A stretch of 64,000 bases of DNA from Pseudomonas helleri. GTDB taxonomy: Bacteria; Pseudomonadota; Gammaproteobacteria; Pseudomonadales; Pseudomonadaceae. Positions 51,754 to 60,443 of the stretch are shown here, piece by piece; the stretch's first letter is position 1, and each line of letters begins with the position of its first letter. The position numbers and the translations under genes are program-made. The notes beneath the pieces were generated by a model. The model was given only the letters and a program-made list of their open reading frames with translations, made no database searches and was not told the DNA's origin. The stretch spans positions 186,001 to 250,000 of the forward strand of contig NZ_JYLD01000002.1 of the NCBI RefSeq assembly GCF_001043025.1, read 5' to 3'.

Positions 51754-53469
51754 TTACTGGGCCATTAAATGGCCCGACTCAATCCGCACATGCCGTGGAT
51801 GAAAACGCGCCAGGCTGCTGCGGTGCCCCACGCTGACAATGCTCAGGCCCGGCAGTTGATCGATAAGCGCCTGATACAACCGCGCCTCGTCCTCTTCATC
51901 CATCGCTGACGTCGCTTCGTCCATGTATAGCCATTGCGGGCGATACAACAGTGCCCGGGCAAACGCCAGTCGCTGCTGCTCACCGCCCGACAACACTCGC
52001 TGCCAGTGATTGGCCTCGTCAAGCTTGGGGATCAGATGCTCCAGGCGGCAGGTGCGCAGCACTTCTTCATAGCGCTCAGACGGGTATGTGTCGCCGCTCT
52101 GTGGATAACTCAGCGCCTCGCGCAAGGTGCCAATCGGCAGGTAAGGTTTTTGCGGCAGGAATAACGCCCGCTCATGGGGCATTCGAATCGCCCCGCCGCC
52201 TTGCGGCCAAAGCCCGCCCATGGCGCGCAGCAAGGTACTTTTACCGCTGCCGGAGCGACCGCTGAGCATTAACCGGTCACCGGGCGCAACGTTCAGGCTT
52301 GCCCCGTGCAACAAAGGTCGGCCATCGGCCAGGTCCAGGCTCAGGTCATTGACGCTTAATGCCCCACCCTGGGCCTGTACATCAATCGCCGGTTGGCGCT
52401 GTTCGTTGTCGGTCATGGCCTGACGGAAGCTCAGCAGACGATCACAGGTGGCGCGCCACGCCGCCAAGGTCACGTAGGCGTCGATAAACCAGCTGAAGTT
52501 CTCTTGCACATTGCCGAAAGCGGAGTTGATTTGCATCAGCTCACCCAACTCGATCTTGCCTGCGAAGTAGCGCGGCGCTGCCACGATAAAGGGGAAGATA
52601 ATCGCAATTTGCGAATAACCGGCCGTGAAAAACGTCAGGCGCTTGGTCACCTTCATTTGCGTCCAGAAGTTGTGCCAGACCTTGCTGAAGCGGCTGCTCA
52701 GGCGCTCAAGCTCGTTGGGTTCGCCGTTGTACAAGGCGATGCTCTCGGCGTTTTCACGCACCCGCACCATCGAAAAACGCAGATCCGCTTCGTAGCGTTG
52801 TTGTTGGTTGCTCAGGCCAATCAGGCGACGACCGATCAAATGCGCCAGCCAACTGCCAACCAAGGCATATAACAGTGCGCACCAAAACATATAGCCGGGA
52901 ATGGTGATACCGAAGACTTCGATGCTGCCCGACACGCCCCACAAAATAATCGAGAACGACACCAGACTGACCACATTGCGGATCAAGCCCAGGCCGAGGG
53001 AGAGCGTACTGTCGGTGAAGGAGTTGAGGTCTTCACTGATGCGCTGGTCAGGGTTATCGGTGTAACCGCCCTGCTCCAGCTGGTAATAGTTTTTGTGGGC
53101 GAGCCAGCGCGCGAAGTGCTGCTCGGTCAGCCAGCGCCGCCAGCGGATAGTCAGCATCTGCGTGAGATAAAGCCGGTACACCGCGCCCACAATACCGGCG
53201 GCGGCAATCAGCCCGAAGTAGCCGATCAGGTGCCAGAAGGCTGCGCTGTCTTTGTTTTCCAGCGCGTTATAGAAGTCTTTGTACCAATGGTTGATCCATA
53301 CCGATATGCCGACGCTGACCAGTGACAAGGCAATCACCGCGATCAACAGCAGCCAGGCCCTGGCGCGCTCCTCACTGCGCCAGTAAGGCGTTATCAGCCC
53401 CCAGACGCGAGGAATAAAATCTCCACGCACAGCATCATTTACGACAGAAGGCTCAGCGTTCTGATTCAT
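51754..53469 (-). CDS. SbmA/BacA-like ABC transporter, fused permease and ATPase
   Basis: The 571-residue half-transporter has an N-terminal membrane domain of the ABC_membrane_2/SbmA-BacA type (six segments in about 25-310). Its C-terminal ATPase has Walker A GRSGSGKST (near 405), signature LSGGEQQRLAF (near 495) and Walker B WLYMDEATSAMD (near 515). Relatives include YddA of E. coli and peroxisomal-type ABCD proteins; BacA/SbmA import peptides such as antimicrobial peptides. The substrate here is not known. It sits alone between hypothetical genes and roxSR. Confidence 0.9.
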   Translation of the reverse strand: MNQNAEPSVVNDAVRGDFIPRVWGLITPYWRSEERARAWLLLIAVIALSLVSVGISVWINHWYKDFYNALENKDSAAFWHLIGYFGLIAAAGIVGAVYRLYLTQMLTIRWRRWLTEQHFARWLAHKNYYQLEQGGYTDNPDQRISEDLNSFTDSTLSLGLGLIRNVVSLVSFSIILWGVSGSIEVFGITIPGYMFWCALLYALVGSWLAHLIGRRLIGLSNQQQRYEADLRFSMVRVRENAESIALYNGEPNELERLSSRFSKVWHNFWTQMKVTKRLTFFTAGYSQIAIIFPFIVAAPRYFAGKIELGELMQINSAFGNVQENFSWFIDAYVTLAAWRATCDRLLSFRQAMTDNEQRQPAIDVQAQGGALSVNDLSLDLADGRPLLHGASLNVAPGDRLMLSGRSGSGKSTLLRAMGGLWPQGGGAIRMPHERALFLPQKPYLPIGTLREALSYPQSGDTYPSERYEEVLRTCRLEHLIPKLDEANHWQRVLSGGEQQRLAFARALLYRPQWLYMDEATSAMDEEDEARLYQALIDQLPGLSIVSVGHRSSLARFHPRHVRIESGHLMAQ

Positions 53470-53558
53470 CGTTCGGGCTCGTTGGGAGTAAAGAGCAACC
53501 TGCGAGCCGATCAGGGCGACCGGCGCATTAGCACGTTGTAAAACAGACTAGGGCCGCT

Positions 53559-53591
53559 CGCAGTTTCGTTGCAAATTGAAACGAAACTGCG
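53559..53591. terminator. Perfect 12-bp palindrome after roxR
   Basis: CGCAGTTTCGTT (53559-53570) and AACGAAACTGCG (53580-53591) are exact complements around a nine-base loop, 12 bases past the roxR stop. No T run follows on the minus strand, so termination is likely but not certain. Confidence 0.6.
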
Positions 53592-53602
53592 ACAGCTTCT
53601 GT

Positions 53603-54163
53603 TCAGCGTCGGACCGGACGCTTCTGCAGTTTGCGCTGCAAGGTACGTCGATGCATGCCCAGCGCACGGGCAGTTGCCGAGATGTTGCCTTCATGTTCGC
53701 CCAATACGCGCTGAATGTGCTCCCATTGCAGGCGATCGACCGACATCGGGTTATCCGGCACCAGCGAGTCGAGGTCGGCATGCTGGCTTAGCAGGGCCGC
53801 CATCACATCATCCGCATCGGCCGGCTTGCACAGGTAGTTGCAGGCGCCGCGCTTGATCGCCTCCACCGCCGTGGCGATGCTCGAATAACCGGTCAGGATC
53901 ACCACGCGCATTTCTGGATCAAGCTCCAGCAACTTGGGCAGCAGCACCAGGCCCGAATCACCTTCCATCTTCAGGTCCAGCGTGGCGAAATCAGGCACGT
54001 CCTGCTGAGCCAGGAGCAGCCCTTCTTCAGCGGAGCCTGCGGTGCTGACGCGAAATCCGCGTCGGGCCATGGCGCGGGCCATGACGCGGGTAAATGTCGC
54101 GTCGTCATCCACTAACAACAAATGTGGCAGCTCTTCGCCTTCGACCTGAATCTCTTCACTCAT
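53603..54163 (-). CDS. roxR: Response regulator RoxR (RegA/PrrA type)
   Basis: The 186-residue response regulator has a receiver domain with the phospho-acceptor Asp63 (FATLDLKMEGDSG) and Lys in YLCKPADADD. After a short linker comes a Fis-like helix-turn-helix (GNISATARALGMHRRTLQRKL), nearly invariant in RegA/PrrA/ActR regulators. In Pseudomonas RoxR activates cyanide-insensitive oxidase and other respiratory genes. The ATG 54163 overlaps the roxS stop by 8 bp. The frame is open upstream but not conserved. Confidence 0.95.
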   Translation of the reverse strand: MSEEIQVEGEELPHLLLVDDDATFTRVMARAMARRGFRVSTAGSAEEGLLLAQQDVPDFATLDLKMEGDSGLVLLPKLLELDPEMRVVILTGYSSIATAVEAIKRGACNYLCKPADADDVMAALLSQHADLDSLVPDNPMSVDRLQWEHIQRVLGEHEGNISATARALGMHRRTLQRKLQKRPVRR

Positions 54164-55418
54164 TTTCGTTTCCTCGGGAGACACGTGGCAGGCGTAGCTC
54201 GGTGAGCGTGCCGCCATCCTCATGACTGTAGAGTTTTACCGAGCCGCCAGCGCGTGTCACGCTGGCTTTGCTCAAGAATAGGCCCAGGCCGAAACCTTTG
54301 CCTTTGGTTGTAAAAAACGGTTTGCCGATTTGTTCGGCAATGGCCAACGGTACACCCGCACCGTGGTCACGAATACTGATGGTTAAATCAACGGCGTCCC
54401 AATCCACGGTCACTTCGAGCCCTTCCGGACAGGCGTCGGCGGCGTTGTTGAGCAAGTTGAGCAGCGCCTGGGTGAGGTCTGGCGGTGGCGCCAGGCGCGG
54501 CACCGGCGCGTGCCCCAGGCACTGAAAGCGATAGGTCGCTTCCGGGCGCATCAGGTGCCAGCGATTCAACGCCTCATCGAGCCACTCGGTAACGTCCTGA
54601 ACCTCAATGGCCAGACGACGATTGGCTTCAGCGGCCCGAACCAGCTGCTGCAAGGTCTCTTTGCACAACTTGACCTGATCCTGCAGCACGCTTAAATCGT
54701 CCTGCAATTCAGGGTCCGGGTGATCGCGACGAATCTCCTTGAGCAGCACGCTCATGGTCGACAACGGCGTGCCCAATTCATGTGCCGCACCGGCAGCCTG
54801 GGTCGCAACCGCCAGCAATTGCTGGTCACGCAGACCTTCTTCACGGCGCAAGGCGCGCAGTTCTTCTTGGCGGCGCAGCTCTTCGCCCATTCGGGCGGCA
54901 AAAAAGGTAATCACCGCCGCCGACAGGGCAAAGCTGAGCCACATGCCGTAAATCTGCAGTTTCTCGCGGAAGAACGGCGCCGCTTCCACGGGGTAAAACT
55001 GCATCAGTAGCAACGTGTACAGCGCCAGCGCGATACCGGTCAAAATCAGCGAGTAGCGCCAGGGCAGCGTCACCGCCGCAATGGTCAGCGGCACCAGGTA
55101 ATACGACACAAACGGGTTGGCCGAGCCTCCGGAGAAGTACAGCAAGGCGCTGTGGATAAACAGATCACAGGCCAGTTGCAGCGCGTACTCAAGCTCGGTA
55201 ACCGGCCACGTGGTGCGCAGGCGAATCGCGGTAAACGCGCACAGCAACGCCGAAAAACCGAGGGTCAGACACAGCTGAAACCAGGGCAGCGGCAGCAGAT
55301 GAAACCAGTAGGCGATGCCCACCGACCCCGCCTGTGCGACCAGCACCAGCATGCGGATAAACGTGAGACGCCAGAGGTTCTGGCGAGTTGCAGACAAAAT
55401 TTGAACGGGGGCGAGCAT
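54156..55418 (-). CDS. roxS: Sensor histidine kinase RoxS (RegB/PrrB type)
   Basis: The 420-residue membrane sensor has six membrane segments (about 25-175), including the quinone-binding type motif GGSANPF (97-103). The H box AAHELGTPLSTM has the phospho-acceptor His213, and the kinase core has the N box LLNNAADACPEG and the G box GKGFGLGLFLSKAS. It senses the redox state of the respiratory chain in the RegB family; pairing with roxR by an 8-bp overlap fits. GGAG supports the ATG 55418. Confidence 0.95.
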   Translation of the reverse strand: MLAPVQILSATRQNLWRLTFIRMLVLVAQAGSVGIAYWFHLLPLPWFQLCLTLGFSALLCAFTAIRLRTTWPVTELEYALQLACDLFIHSALLYFSGGSANPFVSYYLVPLTIAAVTLPWRYSLILTGIALALYTLLLMQFYPVEAAPFFREKLQIYGMWLSFALSAAVITFFAARMGEELRRQEELRALRREEGLRDQQLLAVATQAAGAAHELGTPLSTMSVLLKEIRRDHPDPELQDDLSVLQDQVKLCKETLQQLVRAAEANRRLAIEVQDVTEWLDEALNRWHLMRPEATYRFQCLGHAPVPRLAPPPDLTQALLNLLNNAADACPEGLEVTVDWDAVDLTISIRDHGAGVPLAIAEQIGKPFFTTKGKGFGLGLFLSKASVTRAGGSVKLYSHEDGGTLTELRLPRVSRGNENE

Positions 55419-55546
55419 GAGCTCTCCTGATGAGTGCTCCAGGCGACCGCACGGAGTATAACCAAGCTGGCGGCCTGACAGGCAAACGTGCGGCAATGGG
55501 CCACAGTGTATTTTTTGGAAAAACCGCTAATAGCCCCTGACTATCC

Positions 55547-55636
55547 TGTGGGAGCCGGGCGTGCCCGCGATTGGATCGACCCGATACAACAGACACCCAG
55601 GCGGTGCCTGCATCGCGAGCAAGCCCGCTCCCACAG
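55547..55636. repeat. REP palindrome (GTGGGAGC type)
   Basis: The left arm GTGGGAGCCGGGCGTGCCCG and the right arm GCGAGCAAGCCCGCTCCCAC match imperfectly, around an AT-poor centre of about 45 bases. The left arm has diverged more than in the copy at 43099. Confidence 0.85.
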
Positions 55637-55762
55637 ATTTATGGCCCACCCATTTTTGCGCCCCCGCCCTTTTCTGAAGTTGTATCGAAAATGTAAGTAG
55701 GCGAACTGAATGCCGCCCACTACAGTCTTATAGGTCTTGCTGACCTCACCCAAGGAGCTTTT

Positions 55763-56479
55763 ATGTTTACTGTTCAGCGCACTGCCGCCCTTTTGACCTT
55801 GAGCCTTGGCGCTTTCGCCAGCTTGCCGGCCCTGGCTGAAGGACTTAACTACAATCAGGTCTCGTTGCGTGCAGAAGCCAGTCAGGAAGTGCCGCGCGAT
55901 CTGATGATCGTGACGCTGTACACCGAGGCGCAAAACACCGACTCAGCCAAGCTCGCCGCTGAAATCACCACCGCGATGAATAAAGCCATCGGCCAGGCCA
56001 AACAGGTCAAAGACGTGACCATGCGCCAGGGCAACCGCAACAGCTACCCGATCTATGACAACAAGACCCAAAAAATCACCGGCTGGCGTGAGCGCGCTGA
56101 ACTGCGCCTGGAAAGCACCGATTTCGCCACCTTGTCCAAGTTGACCGGCGAATTGATGCAAACCCTGAAAATGGGCAACATGCAATTCACCGTGGCCAAC
56201 GCCACGCGTAAAACCAGCGAAGATGCATTGCTCAAAGATGCGGTCAATGCCTTCAAGGCCCGCGCTCAACTGGCCACCGATGCCCTGGGCGGTAAGGGCT
56301 ACAAAATCGTTAACCTGAACCTCAACAGCAACGGTTACCCGCAGCCCTACATGCGCAGCGCCATGATGATGAAAGCCGCTGGCGCAGCCATGGATTCGGC
56401 ACCGACACCTGAAGTCGAAGCCGGCACCAGCGAAGTCAGCATGAGCGCCGACGGCGTGATTGAAGTTCAAATGCAATAA
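55763..56479 (+). CDS. SIMPL-domain periplasmic protein
   Basis: The 238-residue DUF541 (SIMPL) protein has a Sec signal (ASLPALAEG, cleavage near 27) and the family body: LRAEASQEVPRDLMIVTLYTEAQ. Then YPIYDNKTQKITGWRERAELRLES, and QLATDALGGKGYKIVNLNLNS. In E. coli the relative YggE protects against oxidative stress. AAGGAG precedes the ATG 55763. The C-terminal part contains Met-rich AMMMKAAGAAMD, possibly metal-binding (inference). Confidence 0.9.
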   Translation: MFTVQRTAALLTLSLGAFASLPALAEGLNYNQVSLRAEASQEVPRDLMIVTLYTEAQNTDSAKLAAEITTAMNKAIGQAKQVKDVTMRQGNRNSYPIYDNKTQKITGWRERAELRLESTDFATLSKLTGELMQTLKMGNMQFTVANATRKTSEDALLKDAVNAFKARAQLATDALGGKGYKIVNLNLNSNGYPQPYMRSAMMMKAAGAAMDSAPTPEVEAGTSEVSMSADGVIEVQMQ

Positions 56480-56495
56480 GCACTTTGCCACACCC

Positions 56496-56532
56496 CAAGC
56501 CCTTGCAGCCTTCACGCTGCAAGGGCTTTTTT
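56496..56532 (+). terminator. Terminator after the SIMPL gene
   Basis: Perfect 13-bp stem AAGCCCTTGCAGC/GCTGCAAGGGCTT (56497-56509 with 56516-56528) followed by TTTTTTG. Confidence 0.95.
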
Positions 56533-56785
56533 GTGCCCGCAATATCAAATAGCCCACGCACAAAAAGGAGTTTTCCTACGAACAAACAAACATGCGCCGA
56601 CATATTTTCCCGCCAAGAGCCTAGATAAGTAACACCCCATCTGGATCGAACGGCAGCTGCACGTGAACGGTCTATGGTTAACCCAGAGCCGCGATGCGTC
56701 TGTTGCACCGGCCAGGATGGGGTAAGTATCGAGAGGCTGACTCACCGGGTCGCCCTCACACTAAAAATGACAAAAAGAGGTCTCC
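56533..56785 (+). other. Intergenic region before the first dppA
   Basis: No gene is seen in these 253 bases. The sequence ends with an AAGAGG ribosome binding site for dppA. Promoter elements of the dipeptide locus should lie here, but no confident -35/-10 pair was found. Confidence 0.4.
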
Positions 56786-58411
56786 ATGTTCAAACACGCG
56801 GTCATTCCTTTATTAGTAGGTGCCAGCCTGCTGGCAAGCGCACCTTTCGTCCAGGCAGCCACCAACCTGGTGTATTGCTCTGAAGGCAGCCCGGCCGGCT
56901 TTGATCCCGGCCAATACACCACCGGCACAGACTTCGACGCCTCGGCCGAAACGATCTACAACCGCCTCAGCGAGTTCGAACGCGGCAGCACCAACGTCAT
57001 TCCAGGGCTGGCCACGAGCTGGGACATTTCGCCGGACAACCTGACCTACACCTTCCATTTGCGGGACGGCGTCAAGTTCCACACCACGCCGTACTTCACC
57101 CCCACTCGCAACTTCAATGCCGACGACGTGCTCTTCACCTTCAACCGCATGCTCGATAAAGACATGCCGTTCCGTAAGGCCTATCCCACCGAATTCCCCT
57201 ACTTCACCGACATGGGAATGGACAAAAACATCAAGACAGTCGAAAAAATCGACGACCACACCGTCAAGTTCACTCTGAACACAGTCGACGCTGCCTTTAT
57301 CCAGAACATGGCCATGCACTTTGCCTCCATCGAATCGGCCGAGTACGCCGACAAGCTGCTCAAGGCCGGCAACCCGTCCGACATCAACCAGAAAGCTATC
57401 GGCACCGGCCCGTTCGTGTTCAAGAGCTACCAAAAAGACTCGAACATCCGTTACACCGGCAACAAAGACTACTGGAAGCCTGAAGACGTCAAAATCGACA
57501 ACCTGATTTTCGCCATCACCACCGACCCGTCGGTGCGCATGCAAAAGCTGAAAAAGAACGAATGCCAGATCACCATTTACCCGCGCCCCGCAGACCTGCA
57601 GTCCCTTAAAGAAGACCCCAACCTGAAAATGCCCAGCCAGGCAGGCTTCAACACGGGTTACATCGCCTACAACGTGATGGACAAGATCAAAGGCAGCGAC
57701 GAGCCCAACCCGATGGCCCAGCTCAAGGTTCGTCAGGCGCTGGACATGGCCGTAAACAAACAGCAAATCATTGATTCGGTGTATCAGGGCGCAGGCCAGT
57801 TGGCGACCAACGTCTTGCCGCCGACCCAATGGTCGTACGACGAGTCGATCAAAGACGCGCCTTACGACCCTGAAAAAGCCAAGCAACTGCTCAAGGAAGC
57901 AGGCATTAAGGAAGGCACCGAAATCACCTTGTGGGCCATGCCGGTTCAACGCCCGTACAACCCGAACGCCAAGCTGATGGCTGAGATGCTGCAATCGGAC
58001 TGGGGCAAGATCGGCATCAAGGCCAAGATCATGACCTACGAATGGGGCGAGTACATCAAGCGCTCCAAAGGCGGTGAAAACGGCGCGATGCTGATTGGCT
58101 GGAGCGGCGACAACGGTGACCCGGACAACTGGCTCGGCACCCTGTTCGGCTGCGACGCGATCAATGGCAACAACTTCTCCAAGTGGTGCAACCCCGAGTT
58201 CGACAAACTGATCACGGCCGCCAAAAACACCACCGACAAAGAGGAACGCACCAAGCTCTACAAAGAGGCCCAACAGTTGCTCAAGGAACAAGTCCCGCTC
58301 ACACCGATCGCCCACTCAACGGTGTATCAACCGATGCGCAAAAACGTTGAAGGTTTCAAGATCAGCCCCTTGGGCTTGATGTCCTTCTACGGCGTCAGCG
58401 TTGACAAATAA
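56786..58411 (+). CDS. dppA: Dipeptide ABC transporter substrate-binding protein, copy 1
   Basis: The 541-residue periplasmic protein of the SBP_bac_5 (DppA/OppA) family captures di- or tripeptides for the DppBCDF permease. It has a Sec signal (ASAPFVQA, cleavage near 23) and blocks such as VYCSEGSPAGFDPGQY, LRDGVKFHTTPYFTP and SGDNGDPDNWLGTLFGC. The last is typical for DppA. The whole is very similar to copy 2 at 58695 over its length. A hairpin lies eight bases past its stop. Confidence 0.93.
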   Translation: MFKHAVIPLLVGASLLASAPFVQAATNLVYCSEGSPAGFDPGQYTTGTDFDASAETIYNRLSEFERGSTNVIPGLATSWDISPDNLTYTFHLRDGVKFHTTPYFTPTRNFNADDVLFTFNRMLDKDMPFRKAYPTEFPYFTDMGMDKNIKTVEKIDDHTVKFTLNTVDAAFIQNMAMHFASIESAEYADKLLKAGNPSDINQKAIGTGPFVFKSYQKDSNIRYTGNKDYWKPEDVKIDNLIFAITTDPSVRMQKLKKNECQITIYPRPADLQSLKEDPNLKMPSQAGFNTGYIAYNVMDKIKGSDEPNPMAQLKVRQALDMAVNKQQIIDSVYQGAGQLATNVLPPTQWSYDESIKDAPYDPEKAKQLLKEAGIKEGTEITLWAMPVQRPYNPNAKLMAEMLQSDWGKIGIKAKIMTYEWGEYIKRSKGGENGAMLIGWSGDNGDPDNWLGTLFGCDAINGNNFSKWCNPEFDKLITAAKNTTDKEERTKLYKEAQQLLKEQVPLTPIAHSTVYQPMRKNVEGFKISPLGLMSFYGVSVDK

Positions 58412-58418
58412 GTAACCC

Positions 58419-58446
58419 GTGAATGCGGCGACAACGCCGCATTCAC
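58419..58446. terminator. Perfect 12-bp hairpin after dppA copy 1
   Basis: GTGAATGCGGCG (58419-58430) pairs exactly with CGCCGCATTCAC (58435-58446) around an ACAA loop. No T run follows, so it may be a transcript-stabilising or processing hairpin rather than a full terminator. Confidence 0.7.
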
Positions 58447-58694
58447 TCGCTCTACAAGCAACTCAGAATTTCCCTTCATCTTTAAGCTACCCCGTACTAC
58501 AGCAGAGGCTATAGGACTCACGGAAACGTCCTACAGCATTGTCAGCTCCTACGCATTTACTCACATACCTCGCGCCCTCTAACGTCTAGCCACAGCCGGC
58601 CCATAACGCCGGATGGCTGATGCGCTGAACCCATACGCCGCTCACAAGGCGCGTAGTCAGCGCTCATAAAACAACAAAAAGGATGGGGATCGTG

Positions 58695-60293
58695 ATGCAT
58701 AAACCTATGGTTTTGTCTGTATTGATCAGCGCCGGCGCAGTGGCCGGTAGCCCGCTCGCGTACGCGGCCAATAGCCTGGTGTTTTGTTCCGAAGGCAGCC
58801 CTGCCGGTTTTGATACCGCGCAATACACCACCGCCACCGATAACGATGCAGCCGAACCGCTGTACAACCGGCTGGCCGAGTTTGAAAGGGGCGGCACCGC
58901 CGCTGTCCCGGCCCTGGCAACTCACTGGGAGGTGTCTGAAGACGGCCTGACCTACACCTTCCATCTGCGCGACGGGGTCAAGTTTCATACCACGCCATGG
59001 TTTACCCCGACCCGAGACTTCAACGCTGATGATGTGCTGTTCACCTTCAATCGCATGATCCACCCAGACCATCCGTTTCGCCTCGCCTACTCCACCGAGT
59101 TCCCTTATTTCAGCGGCATGAGCCTTAACAAAAACATCGCCAGCGTCGAAAAAACCGGCCCGCTGACCGTGGTCATGACGCTCAACGCTGTAGACGCCGC
59201 CTTTATTCAAAACCTGGCCATGAGCTTTGCTTCGATTGTCTCGGCCGAATATGCCGAGCAACTGCTCGCCACCGGCAAACCTGGCGACATCAACCAAAAA
59301 CCGGTCGGCACCGGGCCCTACATGTTCCAGCGCTATCAAAAAGACTCGAACATCCGCTATGCCGCCCACAAGGGCTATTGGGATCCCAGACAGGTCAAAC
59401 TCGACAGCCTGATTTTCTCGATCAACGTCGACGCCTCGGCACGCATGCAAAAGCTGCGCAAAAACGAGTGCCAGATCTCGCTGAACCCACGCCCTGCCGA
59501 CCTGACCGGTCTCAAGGCCGACCCGGCCTTGCAGGTTATTGAAAAGCCCGGTTTCAACCTCGGGTACATCACCTACAACGTCCAGCACAAACCGCTGGAC
59601 CAACTGCCCGTGCGCCAGGCGCTGGACATGGCCATCAACAAGGACGCCATTCTCAAGGCGGTGTATCAAGGCGCGGGGCAAAAGGCCGTCAACGCCATGC
59701 CGCCCACGCAATGGTCCTATGACGACACCATCAAGGACGCGCCCTACAACCCGGAAAAAGCCAAAGCACTGCTCAAGGCCGCCGGGGTGAAAGAAGGCAC
59801 AGAAATCACTTTGTGGGCCATGCCGGTGCAACGCCCCTACAACCCGAACGCCAAACTGATGGCGCAAATGCTGCAATCCGACTGGGCCAAAATCGGGCTC
59901 AAGATCAACATCGTCAGTTATGAGTGGGGCGAATACATCAAACGCACCAAACAAGGCGAGCATGACATCAGCCTCATTGGCTGGACCGGTGACAACGGCG
60001 ACCCCGACAACTGGCTCGGCACCCTTTACAGCTGTGACGCCATAGGTGCCAACAACTACTCCAGGTGGTGCGACAGCACCTACGAAGCACTGATCAAAAA
60101 AGCCAGAACCCTCACTGACCGCGAACAACGAACCGTCTTGTACAAACAGGCCCAACAGTTGCTCAAGCAACAAGTCCCGATCACCCCGATTGCCCACTCA
60201 ACGGTCAGTCAACCCTTGAGCGTCAAGGTCAAGGGTTTTGAGGTCAGCCCCTTTGGGCGCAATACCTTCTCGGGCGTCAGCCTCGACGACTGA
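58695..60293 (+). CDS. Dipeptide ABC transporter substrate-binding protein, copy 2
   Basis: The 532-residue DppA paralogue has a Sec signal (AGSPLAYAA, cleavage near 23) and the same blocks as copy 1: VFCSEGSPAGFDTAQY, LRDGVKFHTTPWFTP and GDNGDPDNWLGTLYSC. The start is ambiguous. An ATG at 58683 has no spaced ribosome binding site, while the ATG at 58695 (MHKPMVL) has GGGG at good spacing and gives a better signal. The two copies look like a tandem duplication with later divergence in ligand loops. Confidence 0.92.
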   Translation: MHKPMVLSVLISAGAVAGSPLAYAANSLVFCSEGSPAGFDTAQYTTATDNDAAEPLYNRLAEFERGGTAAVPALATHWEVSEDGLTYTFHLRDGVKFHTTPWFTPTRDFNADDVLFTFNRMIHPDHPFRLAYSTEFPYFSGMSLNKNIASVEKTGPLTVVMTLNAVDAAFIQNLAMSFASIVSAEYAEQLLATGKPGDINQKPVGTGPYMFQRYQKDSNIRYAAHKGYWDPRQVKLDSLIFSINVDASARMQKLRKNECQISLNPRPADLTGLKADPALQVIEKPGFNLGYITYNVQHKPLDQLPVRQALDMAINKDAILKAVYQGAGQKAVNAMPPTQWSYDDTIKDAPYNPEKAKALLKAAGVKEGTEITLWAMPVQRPYNPNAKLMAQMLQSDWAKIGLKINIVSYEWGEYIKRTKQGEHDISLIGWTGDNGDPDNWLGTLYSCDAIGANNYSRWCDSTYEALIKKARTLTDREQRTVLYKQAQQLLKQQVPITPIAHSTVSQPLSVKVKGFEVSPFGRNTFSGVSLDD

Positions 60294-60443
60294 ATAACCC
60301 TTTAACCCACCCACGTTTGCGCAGGCCACCCCACGGTGGTCCGCCAAGGCTTTGCCCGAACAAATGTTCCAACGCTCTAAACGGAGCCACACAGCTGTAA
60401 CGCATAACAAAAACGACAATAAAAAAGCACAGGAGCCTCAACC

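Noticed and set aside
51754..53469. Considered as a toxin or antibiotic exporter linked to the small proteins at 50148-51646
   Set aside because: There is no biosynthetic or precursor gene nearby, and the neighbours look like conserved core genes also near mqo in P. aeruginosa.
23352..55636. Recurring palindromes considered as a CRISPR array or IS ends
   Set aside because: They are scattered singly between genes, have mirrored arms and no spacers or transposase, so they are REP elements.
56813..58315. 500-codon minus-strand frame opposite dppA copy 1 (similar ones oppose copies 2 and 3)
   Set aside because: The three mirror frames exist because the paralogous dppA genes share codon usage. 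No ribosome binding site or recognisable domain.
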